This document shows, one piece after another, positions 28,318-36,312 of a DNA stretch of 36,419 nt. Both the position numbers and the translations under genes were made by a program. The stretch's first letter is position 1. The number at the start of each line of letters is the position of its first letter. The notes beneath the pieces are model-generated. The model was given only the letters and a program-made list of their open reading frames with translations. It was not told the origin of the DNA and searched no databases. Source of the stretch: Oscillochloris sp. ZM17-4 (GTDB lineage: Bacteria > Chloroflexota > Chloroflexia > Chloroflexales > Chloroflexaceae); NCBI RefSeq assembly GCF_019599295.1, contig NZ_JAIEWN010000018.1, forward strand, positions 1-36,419, in the 5' to 3' direction.

Positions 28318-28700
28318 GTAGGGTTATTCAAAGATATTTCCCCCATTGAACTTCTCATAGTTCGATCTCATACCTGTCGGCTTCGCCGCAACGCAGCCGC
28401 CTGTCACTGTCAGGCCACCTGCTAGGGCGTCGCAAGACCGCCACCCGCCACGATTCAGCGGGCTCCGATCTTCCACTCTTTTTGAAGGCATCGCCTCAGG
28501 GGCATCCGTGCATCCTGGCCGCGACTGCCAGCCGCAGGGCGTACCTTCCAAGGGCTGCCACACCAACATAGTGGGCCGAGGCTCCGCTCGCAGGGGGCTG
28601 ACTCGCCATATTGTCGTGCGGGAGCGGCCGTACGTTCTGCACATGGCCACGTATATCGCCCCCATCATGATGTTCCTTCCACGCAGCGCTGCGTGAGGGT
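28318..28700. other. Structured region without a recognisable gene
   Basis: This stretch of about 380 bases separates lepA from the ABC operon. Open frames exist on both strands (for example minus 28668-28324), but neither protein looks like a real family. It contains a hairpin TTGAAC/GTTCGA (28347-28366), GCCTG/CAGGC around 28400-28416, and a perfect 16-base palindrome CACGCAGCGCTGCGTG (28680-28695). Hairpins near both ends and no credible protein are compatible with a remnant of a small transposon such as an IS200/IS605-type derivative. They are also compatible with a structured RNA or a long leader. I cannot decide between these. Confidence 0.35.
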
Positions 28701-28733
28701 TATACAGATTCCCCTAGTCCAAAGGAGAGCGTG

Positions 28734-30344
28734 ATGTCAGAGCGCCGAGACCGAGTGCATCCGGCCGTGCCCGAGGCCCAAGAGCAGCTTCGCCAGGGGC
28801 GGATCAGCCGCCGCGAGTTCCTGCGCGTGGCGACCCTGCTGGGCGTGAGCGCGCCGGCCGCCTATGTCCTGGCCGCCTGCGGCACCCCCACCGCGACCGC
28901 ACCCACCGCCGCCCCGGCCGCCGCCGCCGCCACCGAGGCTCCCGCCGCCGCCGCCACCGCCGCCCCTGCAATGGGCGCGATCAAGCGCGGCGGCACCCTG
29001 CGCGTCGGCATACAAGTACCGGCCGTGGACCACCCGGCCCGCTTCTCGTGGGTCTTCGACTCCAACGAGTTCCGCCAGGTCTTCGAGTACCTCACCGAGA
29101 CCGGCGCGGACAACATCACCCGGCCCTACCTGCTGGAGAGCTGGGAGGCCAGCGACGACCTGAAGACCTGGACGCTGAACCTGCGCAAGGGTATCAAGTG
29201 GTCGAACGGCGACGAGCTCACCTCCGAGGATGTGCTCTTCAACTTCAAGGAGTGGCTGGCCCCCGAGACCAAGTCGTCCATCCTGGGCCTCTGGGAGGGC
29301 TTCCTGACCATCGACGGCGTGGAGGCCAAGGACGACTACACCGTCGTGCTGAACCTGGCCGCGCCGAAGCTCGACGTGCCGGAGACCCTGTTCCACTACC
29401 CGGCCCAGATCATGCACCGCAGCTTCAACGGCGACCTGACCACGCTCAGCAACCCGAGCACCGGCCCGATGAAGCTGGACGAGTTCAAGGTCGGCGAGCG
29501 GGTGAAGGTCTCGAAGCGCGAGGGCTACTGGCAGAACGGCGAGGACGGCAGCCCGCTGCCCTACCTAGACGCGATCGAGTACATCGACCTGGGCAACGAC
29601 CAGACGGCCTACGTGGCCGCGCTCCAGGGCGGCCAGATCGACACGATCTACGACCCGACGGTCGACACCTTCCTGGCCCTGCGCAATAACGACAAGATCA
29701 CCGTCGAGCCGCTGCCCACCGCGCAGGTGCGCCTGCTGCGCATGCGGGTGGATATCGAGCCATGGACGGACGTGCGGGTGCGCAACGCCCTGAAGATGTG
29801 CCAGGACCGCCAGGCCATCCTGGACAACGCCTACTTCGGCCAGGGCGATCTCGGCCAGGACGTCCACGTCGCCCCGGTTCAGCCGGAGTACGCGCCGATG
29901 GACGTGCCGGCCTACGACCCCGAGGGGGCCAAGGCGCTGCTAGAGGAGGCCGGCGTCACCACGCCGCTAGACGTGTCGATCGCCGTCGGCACCGGCTGGA
30001 CCGATGTCGTGACCTATGCCGAGTCGCTCAAGGAGCTGGCCACCCCGGCCGGTTTCAACATCACCCTGGACACAATGCCCAACAGCTCGTACTGGGATAA
30101 GTGGGCCGAGGTGCCGGTGGGCATTACGCCCTGGACGCACCGGCCCCTGGCGGTGATGCTGCTGCCGCTGGCCTACATCGCCGACGCCGAGGGCACCCCG
30201 GTGCCGTGGAACGAGACCCGCTGGGTCGATCAGGAGTTCACACCCCACCCACTACCAGATCTGGCGCGACACCTGGTACGACCCGGACAAGGCGGCGTAG
30301 GTTGGGGGTTGGGGGTTGGGGGTTGGGGGTTGTGTACCGTATGA
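28734..30344 (+). CDS. ABC transporter solute-binding lipoprotein (family 5), 3' end disrupted
   Basis: This is an extracellular peptide/nickel-type binding protein with a twin-arginine signal (SRREFLRV) and a lipobox (VLAAC, Cys49), then an Ala/Pro/Thr linker. Family segments are ESWEASDDLKTWTLNLRKGI and KWSNGDELTSEDVLFNFKEW. ATG 28734 has AAAGGAG six bases upstream. The 3' end is damaged. After RWVDQEFT (about 30240) the frame changes. The normal ending HPTHYQIWRDTWYDPDKAA with TAG at 30300 lies in another frame, and the roughly 50 residues that homologues carry between these points are missing. As written, translation runs on into TTGGGGG repeats and ends at 30344. Confidence 0.85.
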   Translation: MSERRDRVHPAVPEAQEQLRQGRISRREFLRVATLLGVSAPAAYVLAACGTPTATAPTAAPAAAAATEAPAAAATAAPAMGAIKRGGTLRVGIQVPAVDHPARFSWVFDSNEFRQVFEYLTETGADNITRPYLLESWEASDDLKTWTLNLRKGIKWSNGDELTSEDVLFNFKEWLAPETKSSILGLWEGFLTIDGVEAKDDYTVVLNLAAPKLDVPETLFHYPAQIMHRSFNGDLTTLSNPSTGPMKLDEFKVGERVKVSKREGYWQNGEDGSPLPYLDAIEYIDLGNDQTAYVAALQGGQIDTIYDPTVDTFLALRNNDKITVEPLPTAQVRLLRMRVDIEPWTDVRVRNALKMCQDRQAILDNAYFGQGDLGQDVHVAPVQPEYAPMDVPAYDPEGAKALLEEAGVTTPLDVSIAVGTGWTDVVTYAESLKELATPAGFNITLDTMPNSSYWDKWAEVPVGITPWTHRPLAVMLLPLAYIADAEGTPVPWNETRWVDQEFTPHPLPDLARHLVRPGQGGVGWGLGVGGWGLCTV

Positions 30345-30364
30345 GCTTCGCCCCCAACCCCCAG
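30302..30364. repeat. Four TTGGGGG heptamers with inverted partner
   Basis: TTGGGGG occurs four times in tandem at 30302-30329. A CCCCCAACCCCC stretch at 30351-30362 can pair with it. The four G5 runs on the plus strand could form a G-quadruplex in DNA or in the message. It lies between the binding-protein gene and the first permease gene, whose ribosome site begins at 30369. Confidence 0.82.
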
Positions 30365-30380
30365 CCCCGGAGGTTTTGCA

Positions 30381-31688
30381 ATGATCACATTTCTTCTGCG
30401 CCGCGCGTTCTACCTGATTCTGACGCTCTTCGCCGTCTCGATCGGGATTTTTGCAATGAGTGAGATCGCGCCCGGCAACATTGCGATCAACTCGCTAGGC
30501 AACACGATCACCCCGGCCCAGGAGGCATCGTTCAACGCGCAGAACGGCCTGGATCAGCCCGCCGTCACGCGCTACATCCGCTGGATGATCGGCAGCGACT
30601 GGCGGGCCGCCGGCCTGATCGGCTACCCGGTGCGCCAGATCTACGAGGCCGACCTGAACCGCTGGAGCTGGTGGGGCGCGCTGCCCGACGGCACGCTGTT
30701 CCAGAACTACACCGACGACGGCGAGAACATGATCCGCGTCGAGCGCCTGGCCGACGGCAGCACCCGCGATGTTCCGCTCGGCCCCGAGGTCTGGAAGACC
30801 GACGCCGAGGGCTTCCCGGTGTTCTGGGGCGTGGATCGCGAGGGCCGCGCGGCCATGTGGGTGCGGGGTGATGATAACGAAGCGTGGACGCTGGGCAAGA
30901 GCACCTGGAGAAGCTCGAAGGGCGCTCCGCGCGCGTACATCCCGCTCCAGAAGGGCCTGCTACGCGGCGACCCCGGCGTGTCCTTCTTCACCCGCCGCCC
31001 GGTGGCCGAGACGCTGGTGCCGCGCCTGATGAACACGCTGCTGCTGGCCGGGATCGCCTTCGTGGTGGTGATGCCGCTGGCCCTGGCGCTGGGCATGCTG
31101 GCCGGCCTGAACGAGGGCCGATTCCTCGACCGGCTGCTCTCGATCAGCAGCCTGGTGGCCACGGCCACGCCCGAGTTCGCCTCGGGGGTCTTCCTGATCT
31201 TGATCTTCTCGACCTGGCTGAAGTGGCTGCCCGGCGCGGTGGTAGTCACCAGCGACACGGCGATCTTCGAGCGCCCGCAGATGCTGGTGCTGCCGATCAT
31301 CACCCTGACCCTGATCGAGCTGGGCTATGTGCTGCGGATCACCCGGGCCAGCATGGTCGAGGTGATGCGCACGAACTACATCCGCACGGCCACGCTCAAG
31401 GGCCTGCCGCAGTGGCGGATCGTGACGAAGCACGCCCTGCGCAACGCGCTGATGGCCCCGATCACGGTGATCATCCTGCATGTGAACTGGCTGATCGGCG
31501 GGATCGTGGTGGTCGAGACGCTCTTCGGCTTCCCCGGCCTGGGCCGCTATGTGATGGAGGCCGCCCTGTTCAAAGATGTGTTTGCGATCGAGGCGGCGAC
31601 GATGGTGCTGGTGGTGATCGCGGTCGGCACGCAGCTGGTGGCCGACCTGATCTACACCTATATCAACCCGAGGATCCGGTACACTTGA
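30381..31688 (+). CDS. ABC transporter permease, DppB/OppB type, with a periplasmic insert
   Basis: This 435-residue inner-membrane permease has an N-terminal helix (FLLRRAFYLILTLFAVSIGI) and, near the C-terminus, the coupling motif in RTATLKGLPQWRIVTKHALRN and the final FGFPGLGRYVMEAALFKDV, as in DppB. Typical DppB proteins have 306-340 residues. The extra length is a soluble segment of about 100 residues between helices 1 and 2 (about residues 70-180). It contains DGTLFQNYTDDGENMIRVER and VDREGRAAMWVRGDDNEAW and is predicted to lie outside. ATG 30381 has GGAGG nine bases upstream. It is the second gene of the transporter operon. Confidence 0.92.
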   Translation: MITFLLRRAFYLILTLFAVSIGIFAMSEIAPGNIAINSLGNTITPAQEASFNAQNGLDQPAVTRYIRWMIGSDWRAAGLIGYPVRQIYEADLNRWSWWGALPDGTLFQNYTDDGENMIRVERLADGSTRDVPLGPEVWKTDAEGFPVFWGVDREGRAAMWVRGDDNEAWTLGKSTWRSSKGAPRAYIPLQKGLLRGDPGVSFFTRRPVAETLVPRLMNTLLLAGIAFVVVMPLALALGMLAGLNEGRFLDRLLSISSLVATATPEFASGVFLILIFSTWLKWLPGAVVVTSDTAIFERPQMLVLPIITLTLIELGYVLRITRASMVEVMRTNYIRTATLKGLPQWRIVTKHALRNALMAPITVIILHVNWLIGGIVVVETLFGFPGLGRYVMEAALFKDVFAIEAATMVLVVIAVGTQLVADLIYTYINPRIRYT

Positions 31689-31691
31689 GCG

Positions 31692-31759
31692 ATTGCAGAT
31701 TGCAGATTGCAGATTGCAGATTGCCGGCAATCTGCAATCTGCAATCTGCAATCTGCAAT
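31692..31759. repeat. Perfect 68-base palindrome of GCAGATT heptamers
   Basis: The left half is about five tandem GCAGATT units and the right half is their exact complement, with the centre TTGCCGGCAA and 34 bases in each arm. It fills the gap between the two permease genes, three bases after the first permease's TGA and just before the AGGAG of the next. Confidence 0.93.
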
Positions 31760-31773
31760 TAGGAGAGAGAACC

Positions 31774-32730
31774 ATGGCCGTCATCGAGCAACCGGCCACC
31801 CTGACCGCGCCGGCCCGGCCCTCTGTGTGGGGGCGGATCGCCGCCGTGCTGGCGCTGCTGGGCCGCTCGCGGGTGGCCATCGCCGGCCTGATCCTGGTTG
31901 GGTTCTGGGTCGTCCTGGCGATCTTCGCCGACGACTGCATCATCCGCCCGGCCTGCTGGGTGGGCGGTGGCAGCGATGGTACGGTGGTGAGCACGCCCTG
32001 GCTGGCCCGCTACTCGCCGTTCGAGCAGTTCCGCGGGCGCAACCTGGAGGGGCCGTCGGCCGACCACTGGCTGGGAACCGACCGCAACGGCCGCGACCTG
32101 TGGGCGCGCATCGTGCAGGGCTCGCGGATCATCCTCGTCCTTGCCCCGATCTCGGTGCTGATCGCCCTGGCGATCGGCGGGACCCTCGGCCTGATCGCCG
32201 GCTACTTCGGCGGCCAGATCGACGAGCTGCTGATGCGCGTCCTCGACGCGCTCATGGCCTTCCCGCAGATCTTGCTCTACCTGATCATCATCGCCGCCCT
32301 CGGCCCCTCGGCAGTCAATGTGGTGCTGGCGATCACGATCGCCGGCGCGCCCGGCATCGCCCGCCTGGTGCGCTCGCTCACCCTCGACATCAAGACCCGC
32401 GACTACGTGGCGGCCGCGCAGACCCGCGGCGAGAGCCCGTGGTACATCATGTTCGTCGAGATCCTGCCCAACGCCCGCGGCCCGATCATCATCGACGCCA
32501 TGCTGCGGGTCGGCTACGCGGTGTTCGCCATCGGCACCTTGGGCTTCCTCGGCCTGGGCCTGCCGCCGCCCTCGCCCGACTGGGGCAGCATCGTCAACAC
32601 CGGGCGTAAGTTCATCCAGGCCGGCCACCCCTGGGACGCGCTGTGGGCCTCGCTGTCCATCGCCTCCCTCGTCGTCGGCCTCAACCTGCTCGCCGACGGG
32701 CTCTCCGAGGAGTTGGGACGCTACCGCTGA
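31774..32730 (+). CDS. ABC transporter permease, DppC/OppC type
   Basis: This 318-residue inner-membrane permease has a cytoplasmic N-terminus (VWGRIAAVLALLGRSRVAIA), helix 1, then an external loop ending DHWLGTDRNGRDLWARIVQGSR, the classic DppC entry motif. Membrane segments follow, and the coupling loop DYVAAAQTRGESPWYIMFVE with ILPNARGPIIIDA. The loop after helix 1 carries two cysteines (DDCIIRPACW). ATG 31774 has AGGAG eight bases upstream. An earlier ATG lies in the heptamer palindrome and is rejected. It would form the translocation pore with the preceding permease. Confidence 0.93.
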   Translation: MAVIEQPATLTAPARPSVWGRIAAVLALLGRSRVAIAGLILVGFWVVLAIFADDCIIRPACWVGGGSDGTVVSTPWLARYSPFEQFRGRNLEGPSADHWLGTDRNGRDLWARIVQGSRIILVLAPISVLIALAIGGTLGLIAGYFGGQIDELLMRVLDALMAFPQILLYLIIIAALGPSAVNVVLAITIAGAPGIARLVRSLTLDIKTRDYVAAAQTRGESPWYIMFVEILPNARGPIIIDAMLRVGYAVFAIGTLGFLGLGLPPPSPDWGSIVNTGRKFIQAGHPWDALWASLSIASLVVGLNLLADGLSEELGRYR

Positions 32731-32735
32731 GGGTT

Positions 32736-32814
32736 TGGGAGCGGCTGCGCCGCTCCCACGAATAATTCTTCGTTTGCTGCGGCGCGGCTGAGCCGCGCCG
32801 CAGCAAACGAAGAA
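32736..32814. repeat. Two tandem palindromes before the ATPase gene
   Basis: TGGGAGCGGC/GCCGCTCCCA (32736-32758) is followed by a 24-base perfect stem (32766-32789 with 32791-32814, one central base) whose core is GCTGCGGCGCGGCT. Only ten bases separate its end from the next ATG, so the hairpin may hide the weak ribosome site of the ATPase gene. Confidence 0.9.
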
Positions 32815-32824
32815 ATGAGTAATT

Positions 32825-34927
32825 ATGGAACTTCCTAAAGGAAAACATAACGAGCCCGTCGTGCGGGTGCAGAACCTGGCGATCGCCTACGAGACCCACG
32901 GCGGCGACGTGAATGCCGTGCGCGATGTCTCGTTCGAGATCCACCGCGGCGAGACGCTGGGCCTGGTGGGCGAGTCGGGCTGCGGCAAGAGCACGGTGGC
33001 CTACGGCCTGGTGAACTACCTGGGCCGCAACGGCAAGATCGTCCACGGCGAGATCATCTTCCAGGGCGAGTCGCTGGTCGGCCGCTCGCCCGAGGAGCTG
33101 CGCCGGCTGCGCGGCGACCAGATCGCCATGGTCTACCAGGACCCGATGACCTCGCTCAACCCGGTGCTGCGGGTCGGCCAGCAGATGACCGAGGTGCTGA
33201 CGGTTCACCGGGGCATCAGCGAGGATGCGGCCCGCGCCCGCTGCGTCGAGATGCTGCACCGCGTGTATATGCCCGACCCCGAGGCGGTGATGGGCCGCTA
33301 CCCGCACCAGATCTCGGGCGGCCAGCAGCAGCGTGTGGTGATCGCGATGGCGCTGCTGAACAACCCGGCTCTGCTGGTCATGGACGAGCCGACCACCGCC
33401 CTGGACGTGACCGTCGAGGCCGCCGTGCTCGACCTGATCGCCGACCTGCGCCGCGACTTCGACACGGCCATCCTGTTCATCAGCCACAACCTGGGCGTGG
33501 TGGCCCGCGTGAGCAGCCGGGTGGGCGTGATGTACGCCGGCGAGATGGTTGAGCAGGCCCCGGTGCGCGAGATCTTCGCCCACCCGCGCCACCCCTACAC
33601 CCAGGGCCTGATGCGCTGCGTTCCGCGCCTGGGCGCCGACAAGGCCGGCAGCGTGCTCTACCCCATCCGCGGGCGTGTGCCCGCCCCCAACCACCTGCCG
33701 CCCGGATGTGTCTTCGAGCCGCGCTGCGACTACGCCACCGAGCACTGCCGCCAGGAGCGGCCCGCCCTGCGCCAGATCAGCAACCGGCATATGGTGTCAT
33801 GCCTGCGCGCCGAGCATATCCGCGCCAGCGAGTGGCGGCCGACCGAGGATATCATCCCGCTGCTGCCCGCCGCAGACGCGGCCGAGCCGGAGACGATCCT
33901 CAACGTCGATGGCCTGCGCACCTACTACAGGCAGAGCGGCGGCTCGCCCCTCGACCTGATCGGGCTGGGCAAGAAGCGCTACGTGCGCGCCGTGGACGGC
34001 GTCAGCTTCACCATCCCCCAGGGCAAGACCCTCGGCGTGGTGGGCGAGTCGGGCTGCGGCAAGTCCACCCTGATCAAGACCCTGATCGGCCTGGAGCCGA
34101 TGACCGGCGGCGAGGCCCAGTTCCTCGGCTTCGACCTGGAGAAGAAGGCCAGCCAGCGCGACATGGGCCTCATCCGCGAGCTGCAGATGGTCTTCCAGAA
34201 CCCCGACGCGACGATGAACCCGAGCTACAGCGTGGGCACGCAGATCGAGCGGCCGCTGCGCCGCTTCAAGGTGGTGCCGACCAATCAGGTCCACGCCGAG
34301 GTGGTGCGCCTGCTGCGCGCCGTCAAGCTCGACGAGCACTACTACGACCGCCGGCCGCGCCAGCTCTCGGGCGGCGAGAAGCAGCGCGTCGGCATCGCCC
34401 GCGCCTTCGCCGGCCGGCCCGACCTGGTGCTCTGCGACGAGCCGGTCAGCGCGCTGGACGTGAGCGTGCAGGCGGCAGTGCTCAACCTGCTGCTGGAGAT
34501 CCAGCGCGAGCAGGGCACCACCATGATCTTTATCGCCCACGACCTGAGCGTGGTGCGCTTCTTCTCGGACTATGTGGCGGTGATGTACCTGGGCCAGATC
34601 GTCGAGATCGGTCCGGCCGAGGCGATCTACGCGCCGCCCTACCACCCCTACACCGAGTCGCTGCTGGCGGCGGTGCCCATCCCCGACCCGTCGGTGGCCC
34701 AGCAGCACATCCGCCTGGAGGGCAGCGTGCCCAGCCCGCTCAACCCGCCCAGCGGCTGCCGCTTCCACACCCGCTGCCCGCGCCGCCAGCTCCTGCCCGA
34801 CGGCGGCGCGATCTGCGAGCGCGAGGTGCCGCCGATGCAGGACGCCGGCGACGGACACCAGATCCACTGCCACATCCCCCTGGAGACCCTGCACGACCTG
34901 GAGCCCGTGGTGACAATTGCGGCGTAG
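32825..34927 (+). CDS. Fused double ATPase of a peptide-type ABC transporter (DppD-DppF)
   Basis: This 700-residue protein has two complete ATP-binding cassettes. Cassette 1 has Walker A GESGCGKST (49-57), signature ISGGQQQR and Walker B LLVMDEPTTALD. Cassette 2 has GESGCGKST (407-415), LSGGEKQR and LVLCDEPVSALD. Each ends in the oligopeptide-transporter C-terminal motif (PPGCVFEPRC and PPSGCRFHTRC). In most bacteria these are two genes (dppD, dppF). Here one polypeptide would energise both permeases. ATG 32825 has little Shine-Dalgarno and lies just after a hairpin. The TAG stop is part of the next palindrome. Confidence 0.94.
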   Translation: MELPKGKHNEPVVRVQNLAIAYETHGGDVNAVRDVSFEIHRGETLGLVGESGCGKSTVAYGLVNYLGRNGKIVHGEIIFQGESLVGRSPEELRRLRGDQIAMVYQDPMTSLNPVLRVGQQMTEVLTVHRGISEDAARARCVEMLHRVYMPDPEAVMGRYPHQISGGQQQRVVIAMALLNNPALLVMDEPTTALDVTVEAAVLDLIADLRRDFDTAILFISHNLGVVARVSSRVGVMYAGEMVEQAPVREIFAHPRHPYTQGLMRCVPRLGADKAGSVLYPIRGRVPAPNHLPPGCVFEPRCDYATEHCRQERPALRQISNRHMVSCLRAEHIRASEWRPTEDIIPLLPAADAAEPETILNVDGLRTYYRQSGGSPLDLIGLGKKRYVRAVDGVSFTIPQGKTLGVVGESGCGKSTLIKTLIGLEPMTGGEAQFLGFDLEKKASQRDMGLIRELQMVFQNPDATMNPSYSVGTQIERPLRRFKVVPTNQVHAEVVRLLRAVKLDEHYYDRRPRQLSGGEKQRVGIARAFAGRPDLVLCDEPVSALDVSVQAAVLNLLLEIQREQGTTMIFIAHDLSVVRFFSDYVAVMYLGQIVEIGPAEAIYAPPYHPYTESLLAAVPIPDPSVAQQHIRLEGSVPSPLNPPSGCRFHTRCPRRQLLPDGGAICEREVPPMQDAGDGHQIHCHIPLETLHDLEPVVTIAA

Positions 34928-34979
34928 GGTCGCAGCAGTGGGGGCGCTGCATGCAGCGCCCCCACTGCTGCGACCCTAC
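34924..34979. repeat. 56-base perfect loopless palindrome, GTAGGGTCGCAGCAG class
   Basis: 34924-34951 is the exact complement of 34952-34979, with no unpaired centre (TGCATGCA). The arm GTAGGGTCGCAGCAG is close to other copies, and the core (TGGGGGCGCTGCA) is private. The ATPase-gene stop TAG is bases 34925-34927 of the element. Confidence 0.94.
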
Positions 34980-34993
34980 CAAGGAACATACCC

Positions 34994-35665
34994 ATGCTCG
35001 TCAAAGATTACATGACCCGCCACCCGATCATGGTCGAGCCCGGCCGGCGGGTGGTGGACGCCCAGCGGCTCATGGCCGAGAGCAAGGTCGGCCACCTGCC
35101 GGTGGTCGCCGACGGCAAGCGACTGCTCGGCATGGTCTCCCGGGCCGCCCTCTCGCTGCGCCCTGAGCAGCTGGAGGGGCTGAGCTTCTGGGATCTGACC
35201 GACTACATGGCCCGGCTGACCGTCGGCCGGGTGATGACGCCGCTGAGCGACATCCACACCATCAGCCCAAGCTCGACGCTGGAGGAGGCCGCCGACCTGA
35301 TGATCGCCGGGCATGTCACGGCGCTGCCGGTGGTCGAGGATGGCGGCGTGGTGGTCGGCATCATCACCCAGACCGACCTGCTCGTCGAGCTGCGCAACCT
35401 GCTCGGCGCGATCGAGCCCGGCTGGCGGGTGGTGGTGCGTATGCCCGACATCCAGGGAGAGTTCGGCAAGGTTATGCAGGTTATCACAGCCCGCGGCTGG
35501 GGCGTGATGGCCATGGGCTGTGTGCGCTCGCCGCGCCGCGCCGAGCTCTGGGATGTGGTGCTGAAGGTGCGCTACTGCGAGCGCGATGAGCTGGTGGCCG
35601 AGCTGAAGAAGATCCCCGGCCAGGAGATCATCGACATCCGCGAGACGACCTCGTACACCCAGTAG
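34994..35665 (+). CDS. CBS-pair protein with C-terminal ACT-like domain (AcuB-like)
   Basis: This 223-residue cytoplasmic protein has two CBS domains (LVKDYMTRHPIMVEPGRRVV and VGRVMTPLSDIHTISPSSTL), each ending with GxL/VxxxDLL-like strands. A C-terminal region of about 75 residues (WRVVVRMPDIQGEFGKVMQV) resembles an ACT domain, as in AcuB-type proteins. CBS pairs bind adenosine nucleotides and regulate partner proteins; the partner here is unknown. It lies downstream of the transporter operon after a palindrome. AAGGA lies eight bases before the ATG. Confidence 0.88.
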   Translation: MLVKDYMTRHPIMVEPGRRVVDAQRLMAESKVGHLPVVADGKRLLGMVSRAALSLRPEQLEGLSFWDLTDYMARLTVGRVMTPLSDIHTISPSSTLEEAADLMIAGHVTALPVVEDGGVVVGIITQTDLLVELRNLLGAIEPGWRVVVRMPDIQGEFGKVMQVITARGWGVMAMGCVRSPRRAELWDVVLKVRYCERDELVAELKKIPGQEIIDIRETTSYTQ

Positions 35666-35666
35666 A

Positions 35667-35684
35667 GACGGAGCACGCTCCGTC
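35667..35684. terminator. Short hairpin between convergent genes
   Basis: GACGGAGC/GCTCCGTC with a two-base loop sits one base after the CBS-gene stop and just before the convergent small-protein stop. The flanks (GTAGAGACGGAGC...GTCCCTAC) look like a reduced copy of the palindrome class. Confidence 0.55.
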
Positions 35685-35685
35685 C

Positions 35686-36093
35686 CTACCGCCGGGTGTA
35701 ATTCCACACGCTGGAGCGGTCCACAAACATCATCTGGCCGTTTGGGGTGGCGCAGACGGTGACGGTGATCTGCTCTTTGATCACCCAGAGGGTGGTGAAG
35801 GAGCGGCCCATGAGGATACAGCTGCCCTGGGCGTGGCTCTCGGGGCCGAGGCTGAAGCGCCTGGAGTACCAGTTGTACACGTCGGGGAAGGGGTCTCCGG
35901 TGCGGTAGCTGCTGGTGCGCCGCAGCACCAGGCTGGGCAGGTAGCGTATCCGCGTGTCGCTCGCCGAGCGCGAGGCGCCCGGGTAGTCGGCCGGCATGTA
36001 GGCCGCCCAGAGGCCCAGGCCGCCCAGGGAGATCAGGGCGGATAGGGCAAGGATGCCGATCAGCACGGCGCGACGGCGGGCGAATGATCGCAT
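35686..36093 (-). CDS. Small membrane-anchored protein of unknown function
   Basis: This protein of about 135 residues has one N-terminal membrane helix (RRAVLIGILALSALISLGGL) preceded by a basic stretch, then an outside domain of about 100 residues with a single pair of cysteines (QGSCILMG, TVCATPNG). I do not recognise the family. I chose ATG 36093 (MRSFARRR), since the basic-hydrophobic start fits a membrane anchor. A longer start at 36165 is possible. The Shine-Dalgarno is weak in both cases. Confidence 0.55.
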   Translation of the reverse strand: MRSFARRRAVLIGILALSALISLGGLGLWAAYMPADYPGASRSASDTRIRYLPSLVLRRTSSYRTGDPFPDVYNWYSRRFSLGPESHAQGSCILMGRSFTTLWVIKEQITVTVCATPNGQMMFVDRSSVWNYTRR

Positions 36094-36194
36094 AGTAGGA
36101 CCAAACCTTAAGCCATTCCGAGAGCCTGCGGCCCCAGCTTTCATCCAGGGGATAGTATTCATCATACCAGGAAATCATTGAGGGACACCCCGCT

Positions 36195-36269
36195 ATGAGC
36201 GCAGCGTCCTACTATATCTGGCCCGGCCAGGTGCATCTCGGATTCGGAGCGGCCGCCCGCGTCGGGTAG
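36195..36269 (+). pseudogene. Short N-terminal gene fragment (iron-type alcohol dehydrogenase-like)
   Basis: ATG 36195 opens a 24-residue reading (SYYIWPGQVHLGFGAAARVG) that stops at TAG 36269. Its pattern, a Tyr/Trp-Pro start then HxGxGAxxxVG, recalls the first strand and turn of iron-containing alcohol dehydrogenases. A GAGGG site precedes it. It seems to be the stump of a gene cut off here. The family call is tentative. Confidence 0.3.
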
Positions 36270-36312
36270 GAGCCCCGCGCTGGTGAGGTGCAGGCCAGCG
36301 GGGCGATCTACC

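Noticed and set aside
28324-28668. 114-residue minus-strand frame as a gene
   Set aside because: It has no ribosome site and no family pattern, and it spans hairpins; better described as non-coding or a remnant.
28324-28700. RNase P RNA, tmRNA, 6S or SRP RNA
   Set aside because: None of the conserved core sequences I know for these RNAs is present on either strand.
31692-31759. CRISPR array
   Set aside because: The units are seven bases without spacers and are mirrored; this is a tandem-repeat palindrome.
33706-35166. 486-residue open frame overlapping the ATPase and CBS genes
   Set aside because: It is a shifted frame of two real genes, rich in Arg, Ala and Pro, crossing a palindrome.
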